DNA of 64,000 bases, taken from contig JBFLYO010000005.1 of NCBI GenBank assembly GCA_040756745.1, positions 62,001-126,000 on the forward strand, written 5' to 3'. This document shows positions 33,295 to 41,441 of the stretch, one piece after another (position 1 is the first letter of the stretch; every line of letters begins with the position of its first letter). Source of the stretch: JBFLYO01 sp040756745. GTDB lineage: Bacteria > Bacteroidota > Ignavibacteria > UBA10030 > UBA6906. A program made the translations under genes and the position numbers. Below the pieces are notes generated by a model. The model was given only the letters and a program-made list of their open reading frames with translations, had not been told where the DNA came from and searched no databases.

Positions 33295-33618
33295 ATGAAG
33301 ATCCGCAAGAACGACATGGTCATGGTGATCGCCGGGAATGCCCGGGGAAAGAGCGGGAAGGTGCTCAAGGTGTACCCCGAGCGGGAGCGCCTCATCATCG
33401 AAGGGGTGAACATTATCAAGCGCCACAGCCGCCCGAGCCAGAAGAACCCGCAGGGAGGGATCGTGCAGCGCGAGGCCCCGATCCACGTGTCAAACGTGAT
33501 GCTGATCGACCCCAAGACCAACGAGGTCACCCGCGTCGGCTCGAAGGTCGTGAAGGACGCCACCACGGGCAAGAAGCGGCGTATGCGCGTGGCGAGGACC
33601 ACCGGAGAAACGTTCTGA
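33295..33618 (+). CDS. rplX: 50S ribosomal protein L24
   Basis: A 107-residue assembly-initiating protein. It begins MKIRKNDMVMVIAGNARGKS followed by GKVLKV, the KOW motif, and contains EGVNIIKRHSRPSQKNPQGG and HVSNVMLIDPK. Length is normal. It lies 36 bases after rplN and 31 bases before rplE. Confidence 0.95.
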   Translation: MKIRKNDMVMVIAGNARGKSGKVLKVYPERERLIIEGVNIIKRHSRPSQKNPQGGIVQREAPIHVSNVMLIDPKTNEVTRVGSKVVKDATTGKKRRMRVARTTGETF

Positions 33619-33649
33619 GACATTCACAGCCCAGTACAGAAGAGCTGGT

Positions 33650-34333
33650 ATGAGCGACGAGAAACCAAAGAAGGCGAAAGTGCCGTCGGAAAAAGCCCCG
33701 AAGCAGAAGGGGGAAGCGGGGGCCGGGCGCGCCCAGAACGAGAAGCAGCCGCGCGAGCACGTGGTCGTCCGCCTCGCGGAGACCTACAAGCGCGAAGTGG
33801 TGCCTGCCTTGATGAAGCGGTTCAAGTACAAGAGCCCCATGCAGGTGCCGCGCCTGGATAAGATCGCGATCAACATCGGCGTGGGCGAAGCAACGCAGGA
33901 CGCGAAGCTGGTCGAAGCGGCCGCGCGCGACCTCGAGGCCATCGTGGGACAGAAGGTGGTCATTACCCGGGCAAAGAAGTCGATCTCGAACTTCAAGCTG
34001 CGCGAGAAGATGCCGATCGGCTGCCGCGTGACGCTCCGCCGCGCGCACATGTACGAGTTCCTCGACCGTTTCATCAGCATTTCGGTCCCTCGCATCCGCG
34101 ACTTCCGCGGACTGTCGGACAAATCGTTCGACGGCCGCGGGAATTACACGATCGGGATCAAGGAGCACACCGTGTTCCCGGAGATCGACGTCGACAAGAT
34201 CACGAAGGTCTTCGGCATGGACATCACGATCGTTACTACGGCCCGGACGGACCAGGAGGCCTATGAGCTGCTCCGGTCGTTCGGCATGCCGTTCGTGAAG
34301 CGGCAGGAAGTCCTCGAAACGTCAAAAGCATAA
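33650..34333 (+). CDS. rplE: 50S ribosomal protein L5 with N-terminal extension
   Basis: A 227-residue 5S-rRNA-binding protein. The conserved domain starts near residue 42 (LAETYKREVVPALMKRFKYK) and has the normal length of about 180 residues. It includes KKSISNFKLREKMPIGCRVT and LSDKSFDGRGNYTIGIKEH. The first 36 or so residues are Lys/Pro/Glu-rich and probably disordered. No in-frame ATG occurs between the extension and the domain, so the extension appears real. Confidence 0.93.
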   Translation: MSDEKPKKAKVPSEKAPKQKGEAGAGRAQNEKQPREHVVVRLAETYKREVVPALMKRFKYKSPMQVPRLDKIAINIGVGEATQDAKLVEAAARDLEAIVGQKVVITRAKKSISNFKLREKMPIGCRVTLRRAHMYEFLDRFISISVPRIRDFRGLSDKSFDGRGNYTIGIKEHTVFPEIDVDKITKVFGMDITIVTTARTDQEAYELLRSFGMPFVKRQEVLETSKA

Positions 34334-34353
34334 ACGCACAGGAGGCGGCAGGC

Positions 34354-34623
34354 ATGGCCAAGACAAGCGCTAGAGCGCGTCAGGCGCGGAGAGAGCGGCT
34401 GGTCGCCAAGTACGCAACCCTCAGGAAAGAGCTGCGGGAGAAGGGGGACTACCAGGCGCTGCAGAAGCTCCCCCGCAACAGCAGTCCGACCCGCCTGCAC
34501 AACCGGTGTGGCGTGACCGGGCGGCCGCGCGGGTACATGAGGAAGTTCGGCATCTCCCGGATCGCGTTCCGGGAGCTGGCGCTCGAGGGGAAGATCCCGG
34601 GCGTGACAAAGGCGAGCTGGTGA
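34354..34623 (+). CDS. rpsN: 30S ribosomal protein S14 (zinc-free long form)
   Basis: An 89-residue 30S head protein. The conserved half reads LPRNSSPTRLHNRCGVTGRP then RGYMRKFGISRIAFRELA. Only one Cys is present, so this is the long, zinc-independent form rather than the 61-residue zinc form. L33, L36 and S4 in this window are zinc-binding types. AGGAGG precedes the ATG. Confidence 0.96.
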   Translation: MAKTSARARQARRERLVAKYATLRKELREKGDYQALQKLPRNSSPTRLHNRCGVTGRPRGYMRKFGISRIAFRELALEGKIPGVTKASW

Positions 34624-34674
34624 ACGCCGCCGTCTCTGAGTTTCGAACACGCAAGATGCAGGAGAAGCAGCATT

Positions 34675-35070
34675 ATGACCATGACTGACCCCGTCGCCGA
34701 TTATCTGACCCGGCTGCGCAACGCGGTCCGCGCAAAGCACAAACGTGTCGATATCCCGGCGTCAAACCTCAAGCGCGAGTTGACCAAGCTCCTGCTGGCG
34801 CAAAAGTACATCGCAGGGTACACGGAGCTAAGAGAGACCCCGCAGGGGACGCTCAGGATTCAGCTCAAGTACAACGACGGCCGGCCGGTGATCAGCGGAC
34901 TCAGCCGGGTGAGCAAACCGGGCCTTCGGTCGTACGTGAGTGCGGACGCGATTCCTCGCGTGCTGGGAGGCCTCGGCGTGGCCGTGATCTCCACGCCCCG
35001 CGGGCTGATGACTGATAAGGAAGCCCGCCTCGCGCGCGTCGGCGGCGAAGTGATCTGCGAAATCTGGTAA
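34675..35070 (+). CDS. rpsH: 30S ribosomal protein S8
   Basis: A 131-residue central-domain assembly protein, which in enterobacteria represses the spc operon. It begins MTMTDPVADYLTRLRNAVRA and contains GLSRVSKPGLRSYVSADAIP, then GVAVISTPRGLMTDKEARLA. The second ATG, two codons on, could also serve as the start. Length is normal. Confidence 0.96.
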   Translation: MTMTDPVADYLTRLRNAVRAKHKRVDIPASNLKRELTKLLLAQKYIAGYTELRETPQGTLRIQLKYNDGRPVISGLSRVSKPGLRSYVSADAIPRVLGGLGVAVISTPRGLMTDKEARLARVGGEVICEIW

Positions 35071-35086
35071 CTCAGGAGAACTCAAC

Positions 35087-35641
35087 GTGTCGCGTGTCGG
35101 CAGAAAACCCATCCCCATCCTTGCGGGTGTGAAGGTCAAGCAGGAGGGACAGGAGGTGACGGTCACCGGCCCCAGAGGGGAGCTGGCGGCCTCGGTCCAC
35201 CCCGCCATCGGCGTCGAGGTGAAGAACAATCTCATCACGCTCACCCGGTCGTCCGACCAGAAAGAACATCGCGCACTCCACGGCCTGTGGCGGGCGCTTC
35301 TGGCCAACATGGTGCGGGGGGTGACCGAAGGATACGTGAAGAAGCTCGAGCTGGTCGGCGTCGGCTACCGGGCGGAGCTCAAAGGGAAGAAACTCCAGCT
35401 CATGCTGGGCTATTCGCATCCGATCCTCTTCGCTCCCCCCGAGGGGATCAAGATCGAGGCGCCGACGCAGACGAACATCACGATCAGCGGAATCGACCGC
35501 GCCCTGGTGGGGCAGGTGGCGGCGAAGATCCGGTCGTTCCGCCCTCCCGAGCCCTACAAGGGGAAGGGGGTCAAGTACGACGGCGAGTACATCCGGCGCA
35601 AGGCGGGCAAAGCCGCCGCGGCCAGCGGTGCCAAAGCATAA
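35087..35641 (+). CDS. rplF: 50S ribosomal protein L6
   Basis: A 184-residue protein of the factor-binding region. It starts at GTG (MSRVGRKPIPILAGVKV) with AGGAG eight bases upstream. The two duplicated beta domains are present, with the signature PEPYKGKGVKYDGEYIRRKA followed by GKAA. A short Ala-rich tail follows. Neighbours rpsH and rplR are standard. Confidence 0.96.
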   Translation: MSRVGRKPIPILAGVKVKQEGQEVTVTGPRGELAASVHPAIGVEVKNNLITLTRSSDQKEHRALHGLWRALLANMVRGVTEGYVKKLELVGVGYRAELKGKKLQLMLGYSHPILFAPPEGIKIEAPTQTNITISGIDRALVGQVAAKIRSFRPPEPYKGKGVKYDGEYIRRKAGKAAAASGAKA

Positions 35642-35665
35642 CGTGTTCACACGGGAAGTACAGCA

Positions 35666-36034
35666 ATGATCACGAACAGGAAAGTCGAACATCGCAGCCG
35701 TCTGAAACGCCACATCCGTCTCCGCATTACGGGGACGCCGGAGCGCCCGCGGCTGACCGTGTTTCGGAGCCTGCGAAACATCTATGCGCAGATCATCGAC
35801 GACACGCAAGGGAAGACCCTCGTGTCGGTGTCGAATCTCTCGAAAGGGTCGCGTGAGCAGTTCAAGGATCTGAAGGGGCAGATGGCCAAGGCAAAGCTGG
35901 TGGGGAAGATCGTTGCACAACAGGCGCTGGAAAAGAAGATCACACAGGTGGTGTTCGACCGAAACGGCTATCTGTACCATGGCGTCGTCAAGGCGATGGC
36001 CGACGGCGCGCGCGAGGGGGGATTGAAGTTCTGA
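35666..36034 (+). CDS. rplR: 50S ribosomal protein L18
   Basis: A 122-residue 5S-rRNA-binding protein. It begins MITNRKVEHRSRLKRHIRLR and contains GTPERPRLTVFRSLRNIYAQ and VVFDRNGYLYHGVVKAMADG, then AREGGLKF at the end. In almost all bacteria rpsE would follow directly; here a tRNA-Gln gene occupies the spacer 41 bases after the stop. Confidence 0.96.
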   Translation: MITNRKVEHRSRLKRHIRLRITGTPERPRLTVFRSLRNIYAQIIDDTQGKTLVSVSNLSKGSREQFKDLKGQMAKAKLVGKIVAQQALEKKITQVVFDRNGYLYHGVVKAMADGAREGGLKF

Positions 36035-36074
36035 CCTCGTCCGCCGCGACTGGACGCCGGGCGCTTTCGAAAGT

Positions 36075-36145
36075 TGTCGGGTCGTCTAATGGCAGGACAG
36101 CGGCCTTTGGAGCCGTGAGTAGAGGTTCGAATCCTCTCCCGACAG
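36075..36145 (+). tRNA. trnQ: tRNA-Gln (anticodon UUG) inside the spc operon
   Basis: A 71-base cloverleaf. Acceptor TGTCGGG pairs with CCCGACA, the anticodon loop CTTTGGA gives UUG between GCGGC and GCCGT, and the T-loop is TTCGAAT. The U1-A72 pair and discriminator G fit bacterial tRNA-Gln. It is on the coding strand between rplR and rpsE with no promoter or terminator of its own visible, so it would be cut out of the ribosomal-protein transcript. Confidence 0.95.
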
Positions 36146-36198
36146 CACGCGTGGGAAGGACAGCAGGCAGCACAGACAGGAACAGATGAGGAACCACA

Positions 36199-36723
36199 TT
36201 GGCACGGATTAAGGCAAGCGAACTCGAGCTGAAGGACCGGCTCGTCCACATCAACCGCGTGGCAAAGGTTGTGAAGGGAGGACGACGCTTCAGCTTCAAC
36301 GCGATCGTCGTGGTGGGCGACGGCAAGGGGCACGTCGGGATCGGCCTCGGGAAAGCCAACGAGGTCGCCGACGCGATCTCCAAAGGTGTGGACGACGCCA
36401 AGAAGAACGTCGTCCGCGTGCCGATTGTGCGGGGGACCATCCCCCATCCGGTGATCGGGAAGTTCGGCGCCGGACGGGTCATGCTGAAGCCGGCGTCTCC
36501 GGGGACCGGACTGATCGCCGGAGGCGGAGTCCGGGCCGTGCTGGAGTCTGCAGGCGTGCGCGACGTGCTGACCAAGTCGATGGGCTCCTCCAATCCTCAC
36601 AACGCGGTCAAGGCCACGATGGCCGCCTTGCTCAGTCTGGTGGACGCCAAGTCTGTGGCAGCCCGCAGGGGAATGGATCTGAGCGAGCTGTTCGGACCGA
36701 CGGCACAAACGACGTCGAACTAA
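36199..36723 (+). CDS. rpsE: 30S ribosomal protein S5
   Basis: A 174-residue fidelity protein at the mRNA entry. It starts at TTG (MARIKASELELKDRLVHINR) with GAGG seven bases upstream. Conserved stretches are VKGGRRFSFNAIVVVGDGKG and GVGLG-like GHVGIGLGKANEVADAISKG, then SMGSSNPHNAVKATMAALLS. The tRNA-Gln gene ends 53 bases upstream, so processing there would leave this gene at the 5' end of a cut transcript. Confidence 0.96.
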   Translation: MARIKASELELKDRLVHINRVAKVVKGGRRFSFNAIVVVGDGKGHVGIGLGKANEVADAISKGVDDAKKNVVRVPIVRGTIPHPVIGKFGAGRVMLKPASPGTGLIAGGGVRAVLESAGVRDVLTKSMGSSNPHNAVKATMAALLSLVDAKSVAARRGMDLSELFGPTAQTTSN

Positions 36724-36739
36724 CCGGAAGCACGCGTCC

Positions 36740-36925
36740 ATGGCAAAGAAGCTGAAAATTACGCAGACCCGGAGCATGATCGACCAGATCGAGCCGCAGA
36801 AGCGCACGCTCAGGGCGCTCGGTCTCGGCCGTCCTCACTACTCCGTCGTCAAGAATGACACCCCGCAGATCCGAGGGATGATCCGCAAGGTCATCCATCT
36901 GGTGCAGGTGGAAGAGGTCCGGTAA
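36740..36925 (+). CDS. rpmD: 50S ribosomal protein L30
   Basis: A 61-residue small protein beginning MAKKLKITQTRSMIDQIEPQ and containing KRTLRALGLGRPHYSVVKND, the conserved core. It ends in IHLVQVEEVR. It has the usual place between rpsE and rplO. Confidence 0.95.
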   Translation: MAKKLKITQTRSMIDQIEPQKRTLRALGLGRPHYSVVKNDTPQIRGMIRKVIHLVQVEEVR

Positions 36926-36950
36926 CGCATTCGACCAACGAAGGACACCG

Positions 36951-37439
36951 ATGGCACAGGATATACTCAGCACGCTGGCGCCCCCGCCCCGTTCGCGGAA
37001 GAAGCCGAAGCGTATCGGCCGCGGTCAGGGCTCAGGCCATGGCGGCACGGCGACACGTGGACATAAGGGGGCCGGCTCCCGTTCAGGGAGCGGATCGCGC
37101 GCATGGTTCGAGGGGGGACAGATGCCGCTCGTCCGGCGCCTGCCCAAGCGCGGATTCCACAGTCCCTTCAAAACCGCGTACCAGGTCGTGAATGTCGAGA
37201 CGTTGCAGAAGCTCGCGGCCGACGGCAGGATCGGTCACGCACCGGTCACGCCCGAAGTGCTGGCGAAGCTGGGGGTGGTGAAGAAAGCCGGGAGTCCGGT
37301 GAAGGTGCTTGGCACCGGCGAGCTGAAGGCGAAGCTGGAGATCGCCGCGCACGCGTTCAGCAAGTCCGCCGTGCAGAAGATCGAAACGGCCGGCGGGAAA
37401 GCGCAAACGATCAGCTCACCCCCCAAGACGAATGGCTAA
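36951..37439 (+). CDS. rplO: 50S ribosomal protein L15
   Basis: A 162-residue late-assembly protein. The Gly/Arg-rich N-terminal arm is conserved (KRIGRGQGSGHGGTATRGHK then GAGSRSGSGSRAWFEGGQMP), followed by LVRRLPKRGF. The globular half spans VNVETLQKLAADGRIG to the end. Its last eight bases overlap the start of secY, implying coupled translation. Confidence 0.95.
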   Translation: MAQDILSTLAPPPRSRKKPKRIGRGQGSGHGGTATRGHKGAGSRSGSGSRAWFEGGQMPLVRRLPKRGFHSPFKTAYQVVNVETLQKLAADGRIGHAPVTPEVLAKLGVVKKAGSPVKVLGTGELKAKLEIAAHAFSKSAVQKIETAGGKAQTISSPPKTNG

Positions 37440-38757
37440 GCTCGGCGAGAGTTTTCGCAACGTATTCAAGATTCAGGAGCTCCGTACACGGCTCCTCTTC
37501 ACCGCCGCCCTGCTGATCGTCGTGCGCATCGGCGCGCACGTGACGCTGCCGGGCGTTGATGCCCCGCTGCTGGCGCGCGCAGAGGCGAGTCAGGCCGCAA
37601 ATACGCTCTTTGGCCTGTACGATCTGTTCGTCGGCGGGGCGTTCAAGAACGCGGCGATCTTTGCGCTCGGCATCATGCCGTATATCAGCTCCTCCATTAT
37701 TCTCCAGCTCCTTGGGGCCGTCGTCCCCTATTTCCAGAAGCTGAGCAAGGAGGGGGAAGAAGGGCGCAAGAAGCTGAACCAGTTGACCCGGTACGGGACC
37801 GTGATCGTCTCGGCCCTGCAGGCGTGGGGTGTGAGCGTCCGGCTCACCAGTCTGAACATCGAGGGGCTCCCGATCGTCCCGGCGGAAGTCCAGGGCTTCG
37901 GTTTCACGATGAGCACGGTGCTCTTTCTGACCAGCGGGACGATGTTCATGATGTGGCTGGGGGAGCAGATCACCGAGCGGGGGATCGGCAACGGCATCTC
38001 GCTGATCATTTTTATCGGCATCATCGCGCGCTTCCCCCATTCCATCGTCGATCAGTTCCGGGTCAGCCAGAACCTGATCATCGGCCTGATCATCCTTGCG
38101 GTGATGGTGGCGATCGTGGCGGGCGTGGTGCTGGTGACGCAGGGGACGCGCAGGATCCCTGTCCAGTACGCCAAGCGCGTCGTCGGGCGCAAAGTGTACG
38201 GCGGCGTGACGCAGTACATCCCGTTGCGCGTCAATACGGCCGGCGTCATGCCGATCATCTTTGCGCAGTCGATCATGTTCATCCCGAGCACGATCCTGAC
38301 GTTCTTCCCCGAAAGCGAATTCATGCAGGCGCTCTCGGGGTATTTCGAGTACACATCCTTCACCTACTCGTTCTTTTACGGCGTGATGATCGTGTTCTTC
38401 ACCTACTTCTACACGGCGATCGCCTTCAACCCGAAGGACGTGTCGGAGAATATGCAGAAGCAGGGAGGGTTCATCCCGGGGATCAGGCCGGGCAAGCACA
38501 CGTCGGATTTCATCGACAACATCCTGACCAAGATCACGCTGCCGGGGTCGATCTTCCTGGCCATCATCGCGATCCTGCCGGCGTTCGTCTCCCGTTTCGG
38601 GGTGACGGCAACCTTTGCCCAGTTCTTTGGAGGCACCAGCCTCCTCATCATGGTGGGCGTGGCGCTTGACACGCTGCAGCAGGTGGAGTCGCACCTGCTC
38701 ATGCGGCATTACGACGGGTTCATGAAGTCGGGCAAGCTGAAAGGGCGGTTGCGGTAG
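37432..38757 (+). CDS. secY: Preprotein translocase subunit SecY
   Basis: A 441-residue channel of the Sec translocon with about ten membrane helices. Landmarks are the plug and helix 2 region (LYDLFVGGAFKNAAIFALGI then MPYISSSIILQLL), GIGNGISLIIFIGIIARFP, the cytosolic loop basic patch around GTRRIPVQYAKR, and the C5 loop ENMQKQGGFIPGIRPGKHT. It partners with SecE encoded at 11642. The start overlaps rplO by eight bases; AGCTCACCCCCC upstream offers no clear ribosome site, so coupling matters. Confidence 0.97.
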   Translation: MAKLGESFRNVFKIQELRTRLLFTAALLIVVRIGAHVTLPGVDAPLLARAEASQAANTLFGLYDLFVGGAFKNAAIFALGIMPYISSSIILQLLGAVVPYFQKLSKEGEEGRKKLNQLTRYGTVIVSALQAWGVSVRLTSLNIEGLPIVPAEVQGFGFTMSTVLFLTSGTMFMMWLGEQITERGIGNGISLIIFIGIIARFPHSIVDQFRVSQNLIIGLIILAVMVAIVAGVVLVTQGTRRIPVQYAKRVVGRKVYGGVTQYIPLRVNTAGVMPIIFAQSIMFIPSTILTFFPESEFMQALSGYFEYTSFTYSFFYGVMIVFFTYFYTAIAFNPKDVSENMQKQGGFIPGIRPGKHTSDFIDNILTKITLPGSIFLAIIAILPAFVSRFGVTATFAQFFGGTSLLIMVGVALDTLQQVESHLLMRHYDGFMKSGKLKGRLR

Positions 38758-38766
38758 TTCATCGCC

Positions 38767-39531
38767 ATGGCGAAGGTGTCGATCAAATCGCCGCGCGATA
38801 TTGCGCTCATGAAGGAGAGCGGACGGATCGTCGCGGAAGTGCTGGCTCTGATCGGCGAGCGGATCAGCCCCGGCGTGCTGACGCAGGAACTCGATGCCAT
38901 CGCCGAGGAGTACATCCGGTCGCGGGGAGGAGAGCCGGCTTTTAAAGGGTACGGCCACGACCGGAAGAACCTGTTCCCCGGCACGCTCTGCGTCTCGATC
39001 GACGACGTCGTCGTGCACGGTATCCCCGACGGCCAGTCGATCGAAGAGGGGCAGGTGGTCTCGATCGACGTGGGAGTGAAGAAGGGAGGGTTCTACGGCG
39101 ACGGCGCGCGGACCTATGCCGTGGGGACGGTGTCGGAGGTGAAACAGCGACTGCTGCGCGTGACGGAAGAATCGCTCTACAGGGGGATTGCACAGGCGCG
39201 TGCGGGGAACCACCTGCATGACGTGTCCGCGGCCGTCCAGCAGCACGTGGAGGCGGCGGGGTTTTCCGTGGTGCGCGACCTGGTGGGACACGGCATCGGG
39301 AAGCAGCTCCATGAAGAACCGTCGGTGCCGAATTTCGGCGAGCCGGGGACGGGCGTCGTGTTGAAGAAGGGGATGACGCTGGCCATCGAACCGATGGTGA
39401 ACGCGGGCACGTTCCGCGTCCGGATGGAAGACGACGGGTGGACGGTGCGGACGGCGGACGGGAAACCGTCTGCGCATTTCGAACACACGATCGCCGTCAC
39501 AGCGGGTGAGGCGGAGATCCTCACACAGTAA
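38767..39531 (+). CDS. map: Methionine aminopeptidase, type I
   Basis: A 254-residue dinuclear metalloenzyme that removes the initiator Met from nascent chains. Metal ligands are recognisable: Asp in SIDVGVKKGGFYGDGA (two Asp), His in GHGIGKQLHEEPSVPNFG, Glu in AIEPMVNAG and Glu in HFEHTIAVT. It begins MAKVSIKSPRDIALMKESGR, with no N-terminal zinc finger. It lies ten bases after secY and 12 bases before infA, the usual grouping. Confidence 0.96.
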   Translation: MAKVSIKSPRDIALMKESGRIVAEVLALIGERISPGVLTQELDAIAEEYIRSRGGEPAFKGYGHDRKNLFPGTLCVSIDDVVVHGIPDGQSIEEGQVVSIDVGVKKGGFYGDGARTYAVGTVSEVKQRLLRVTEESLYRGIAQARAGNHLHDVSAAVQQHVEAAGFSVVRDLVGHGIGKQLHEEPSVPNFGEPGTGVVLKKGMTLAIEPMVNAGTFRVRMEDDGWTVRTADGKPSAHFEHTIAVTAGEAEILTQ

Positions 39532-39543
39532 ACCCGGGCAATC

Positions 39544-39762
39544 ATGGCAAAACAGGGTCCGATCAAGGTCGACGGGGTGATCACCGAGACGCTTCCGAAC
39601 GCAATGTTCAAGGTGAGCCTCGAGAACGGGCACAACGTCCTCGCCCACATCTCCGGGAAGATGAGGATGAACTTCATCAAGATCCTGGTGGGCGACAAAG
39701 TCACAGTGGAGCTGTCGCCCTACGACCTGACGAAGGGTCGGATCACGTACAGATACAAATGA
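39544..39762 (+). CDS. infA: Translation initiation factor IF-1
   Basis: A 72-residue OB-fold factor that occupies the 30S A site during initiation. It begins MAKQGPIKVDGVITETLPNA and continues MFKVSLENGHNVLAHISGKM with RMNFIKILVGDKVTVELSPY; it ends GRITYRYK. Length is exactly typical. Confidence 0.97.
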   Translation: MAKQGPIKVDGVITETLPNAMFKVSLENGHNVLAHISGKMRMNFIKILVGDKVTVELSPYDLTKGRITYRYK

Positions 39763-39775
39763 CGGGACGATCATC

Positions 39776-39889
39776 ATGAAAGTGCGTTCATCGGTCAAAA
39801 AAATGTGCATCAATTGTAAGATCATCCGGCGCAAGGGAGTCGTCCGCGTGATCTGTAAGAATCCCAAACACAAACAGCGTCAAGGTTAA
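39776..39889 (+). CDS. rpmJ: 50S ribosomal protein L36
   Basis: A 37-residue protein, the smallest gene in the window. It reads MKVRSSVKKMCINCKIIRRK then GVVRVICKNPKHKQRQG. C11, C14, C27 and H32 form the zinc ribbon of the zinc-binding type. It has the standard place between infA and rpsM, and ACGGGACG lies a few bases upstream. Confidence 0.97.
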   Translation: MKVRSSVKKMCINCKIIRRKGVVRVICKNPKHKQRQG

Positions 39890-39906
39890 GGGAAGGAGCG
39901 TACCGG

Positions 39907-40290
39907 TTGGCGAGAATTGCGGGCATCGATCTGCCCAAACGCAAGCGTGCGGAAGTCGGTCTGACCTATATCTACGGCATCGGGCGGACCTCGGCACGCA
40001 CGATCCTGGGAAAGGCGGGGGTCGACGTGAACAAGAAGGTGGGCGACCTGAATGACGACGAGGTGGCCAGGATCCGCGGCATCATCACCTCGGAGTACAA
40101 GGTAGAAGGGGCGCTGCGGAGCGAGACGCAGATGAACATCAAGCGCTTGATGGACATCGGCTGCTACCGCGGGATCCGCCACCGGAAGGGGCTCCCCGTC
40201 CGCGGCCAGCGCACCCGGACCAACTCCCGCACCCGCAAGGGACGCCGGAAGACGGTGGCAGGGAAGAAGAAAGTCATGGCGAAGACCTGA
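39907..40290 (+). CDS. rpsM: 30S ribosomal protein S13
   Basis: A 127-residue 30S head protein that bridges to L5. It starts at TTG (MARIAGIDLPKRKRAEVGLT) with AAGGAG about nine bases upstream. Conserved stretches are YIYGIGRTSARTILGKAGVD and YRGIRHRKGLPVRGQRTRTN, then SRTRKGRRKTVAGKKK. It is the third ribosomal gene in this cluster read from TTG. Confidence 0.96.
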   Translation: MARIAGIDLPKRKRAEVGLTYIYGIGRTSARTILGKAGVDVNKKVGDLNDDEVARIRGIITSEYKVEGALRSETQMNIKRLMDIGCYRGIRHRKGLPVRGQRTRTNSRTRKGRRKTVAGKKKVMAKT

Positions 40291-40338
40291 CGCGCCAGAG
40301 TCGGGGTCAGGCACGAACGATCATTTTCGGAGGTCACA

Positions 40339-40755
40339 GTGGCCAAAGCAGCTCCCGCACCGGCAACGGCCGGTACGGAACAGATCAAGAAGAAGAAAAA
40401 GATTCAGGTCGACATCAGTGGCAAGGCCTTCATCAAAGCCACGTTCAACAACGTCATTGTGACGATCACCGATATCTACGGGAACACCATCAGCTGGTCG
40501 TCGGCGGGGAAGAACGGCTTCAAAGGATCGCGGAAGAACACGCCGTTCGCGGCGCAGGTGTCGGCGGAGGCGGCCGCCAAGGCGGCACACGACCTCGGCT
40601 TGCGGAAGGTGGAGGTTTTTGTCAAGGGGCCGGGATCGGGCCGTGAAGCGGCGATCCGCGCGCTCCAGATGAGCGGGCTGGAAATTTCCAGCATCCGTGA
40701 CGTGACGCCGATCCCGCACAACGGCTGCCGCCCACCCAAGCGGCGCAGAGTGTAA
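40339..40755 (+). CDS. rpsK: 30S ribosomal protein S11
   Basis: A 138-residue platform protein near the Shine-Dalgarno helix. It starts at GTG with GGAGGTC upstream. A short Ala/Pro-rich leader precedes the core, which includes FNNVIVTITDIYGNTISWSS, KGSRKNTPFAAQVSAEAAAK, and PHNGCRPPKRRRV at the end. Neighbours rpsM and rpsD are standard. Confidence 0.96.
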   Translation: MAKAAPAPATAGTEQIKKKKKIQVDISGKAFIKATFNNVIVTITDIYGNTISWSSAGKNGFKGSRKNTPFAAQVSAEAAAKAAHDLGLRKVEVFVKGPGSGREAAIRALQMSGLEISSIRDVTPIPHNGCRPPKRRRV

Positions 40756-40794
40756 ACCGAACCAGCGTTTGCAGAAGGAGCAGAGAGAGAATCC

Positions 40795-41424
40795 ATGGCA
40801 CGATATACCGATCCCAGCTGCAGGCTGTGCAGGCGTGAACGCCAGAAGCTGTTCCTCAAGGGGACGAAATGCTTCACCGAAAAGTGTCCCGTGGAACGGC
40901 GCGGCTTCCCGCCCGGTCAGCACGGCCAGAACCGCCGCGCCAAGATCTCGGAGTACGGCGTGCAGTTGCGCGAGAAACAGAAGGTCCGCCGGATGTACGG
41001 ACTGCAGGAGACCCAATTCCGGAACACGTTTGAGCGGGCGCTCAAGCAGACCGGCCGGACGGGGGAGACGCTGGTGAAGCTGCTCGAGCGGCGGCTGGAC
41101 AACGTGGTCTACCGCCTCGGCCTCGCCCCGTCGCGCAAGGCGGCGCGCCAGCTGGTGTCGCACGGCCATTTTCTTGTCAACAACCGCCCGGTGGACATCC
41201 CCTCCTACCTCCTGCGTGGCGGGGACACCATCCAGGTGCGGGACAAGAGCAAGAAACTCGAAGTGCTCCACGCGTCGATGAAACGTATGAAAGACACCGC
41301 CATGCTCCCCTGGCTGAGCCTCGACAAGGCGGCGATGGTCGGGACGTTCCTGAACGTCCCGGAGCGGGCGGATATTCCGTTGAATGCCGACGAGCAATTG
41401 ATCGTCGAATTGTATTCCAAGTAA
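40795..41424 (+). CDS. rpsD: 30S ribosomal protein S4 (zinc-binding form)
   Basis: A 209-residue assembly-initiating protein and usual repressor of the alpha operon. The N-terminal half carries C9, C12, C26 and C31 (PSCRLCRRERQ, KCFTEKCPVER), the four-Cys zinc-binding form. The S4 RNA-binding domain includes RRLDNVVYRLGLAPSRKAAR followed by QLVSHGHFLVN. It starts at ATG and precedes rpoA by 17 bases. Confidence 0.97.
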   Translation: MARYTDPSCRLCRRERQKLFLKGTKCFTEKCPVERRGFPPGQHGQNRRAKISEYGVQLREKQKVRRMYGLQETQFRNTFERALKQTGRTGETLVKLLERRLDNVVYRLGLAPSRKAARQLVSHGHFLVNNRPVDIPSYLLRGGDTIQVRDKSKKLEVLHASMKRMKDTAMLPWLSLDKAAMVGTFLNVPERADIPLNADEQLIVELYSK

Positions 41425-41441
41425 GCGAGGGTGGATCGACC

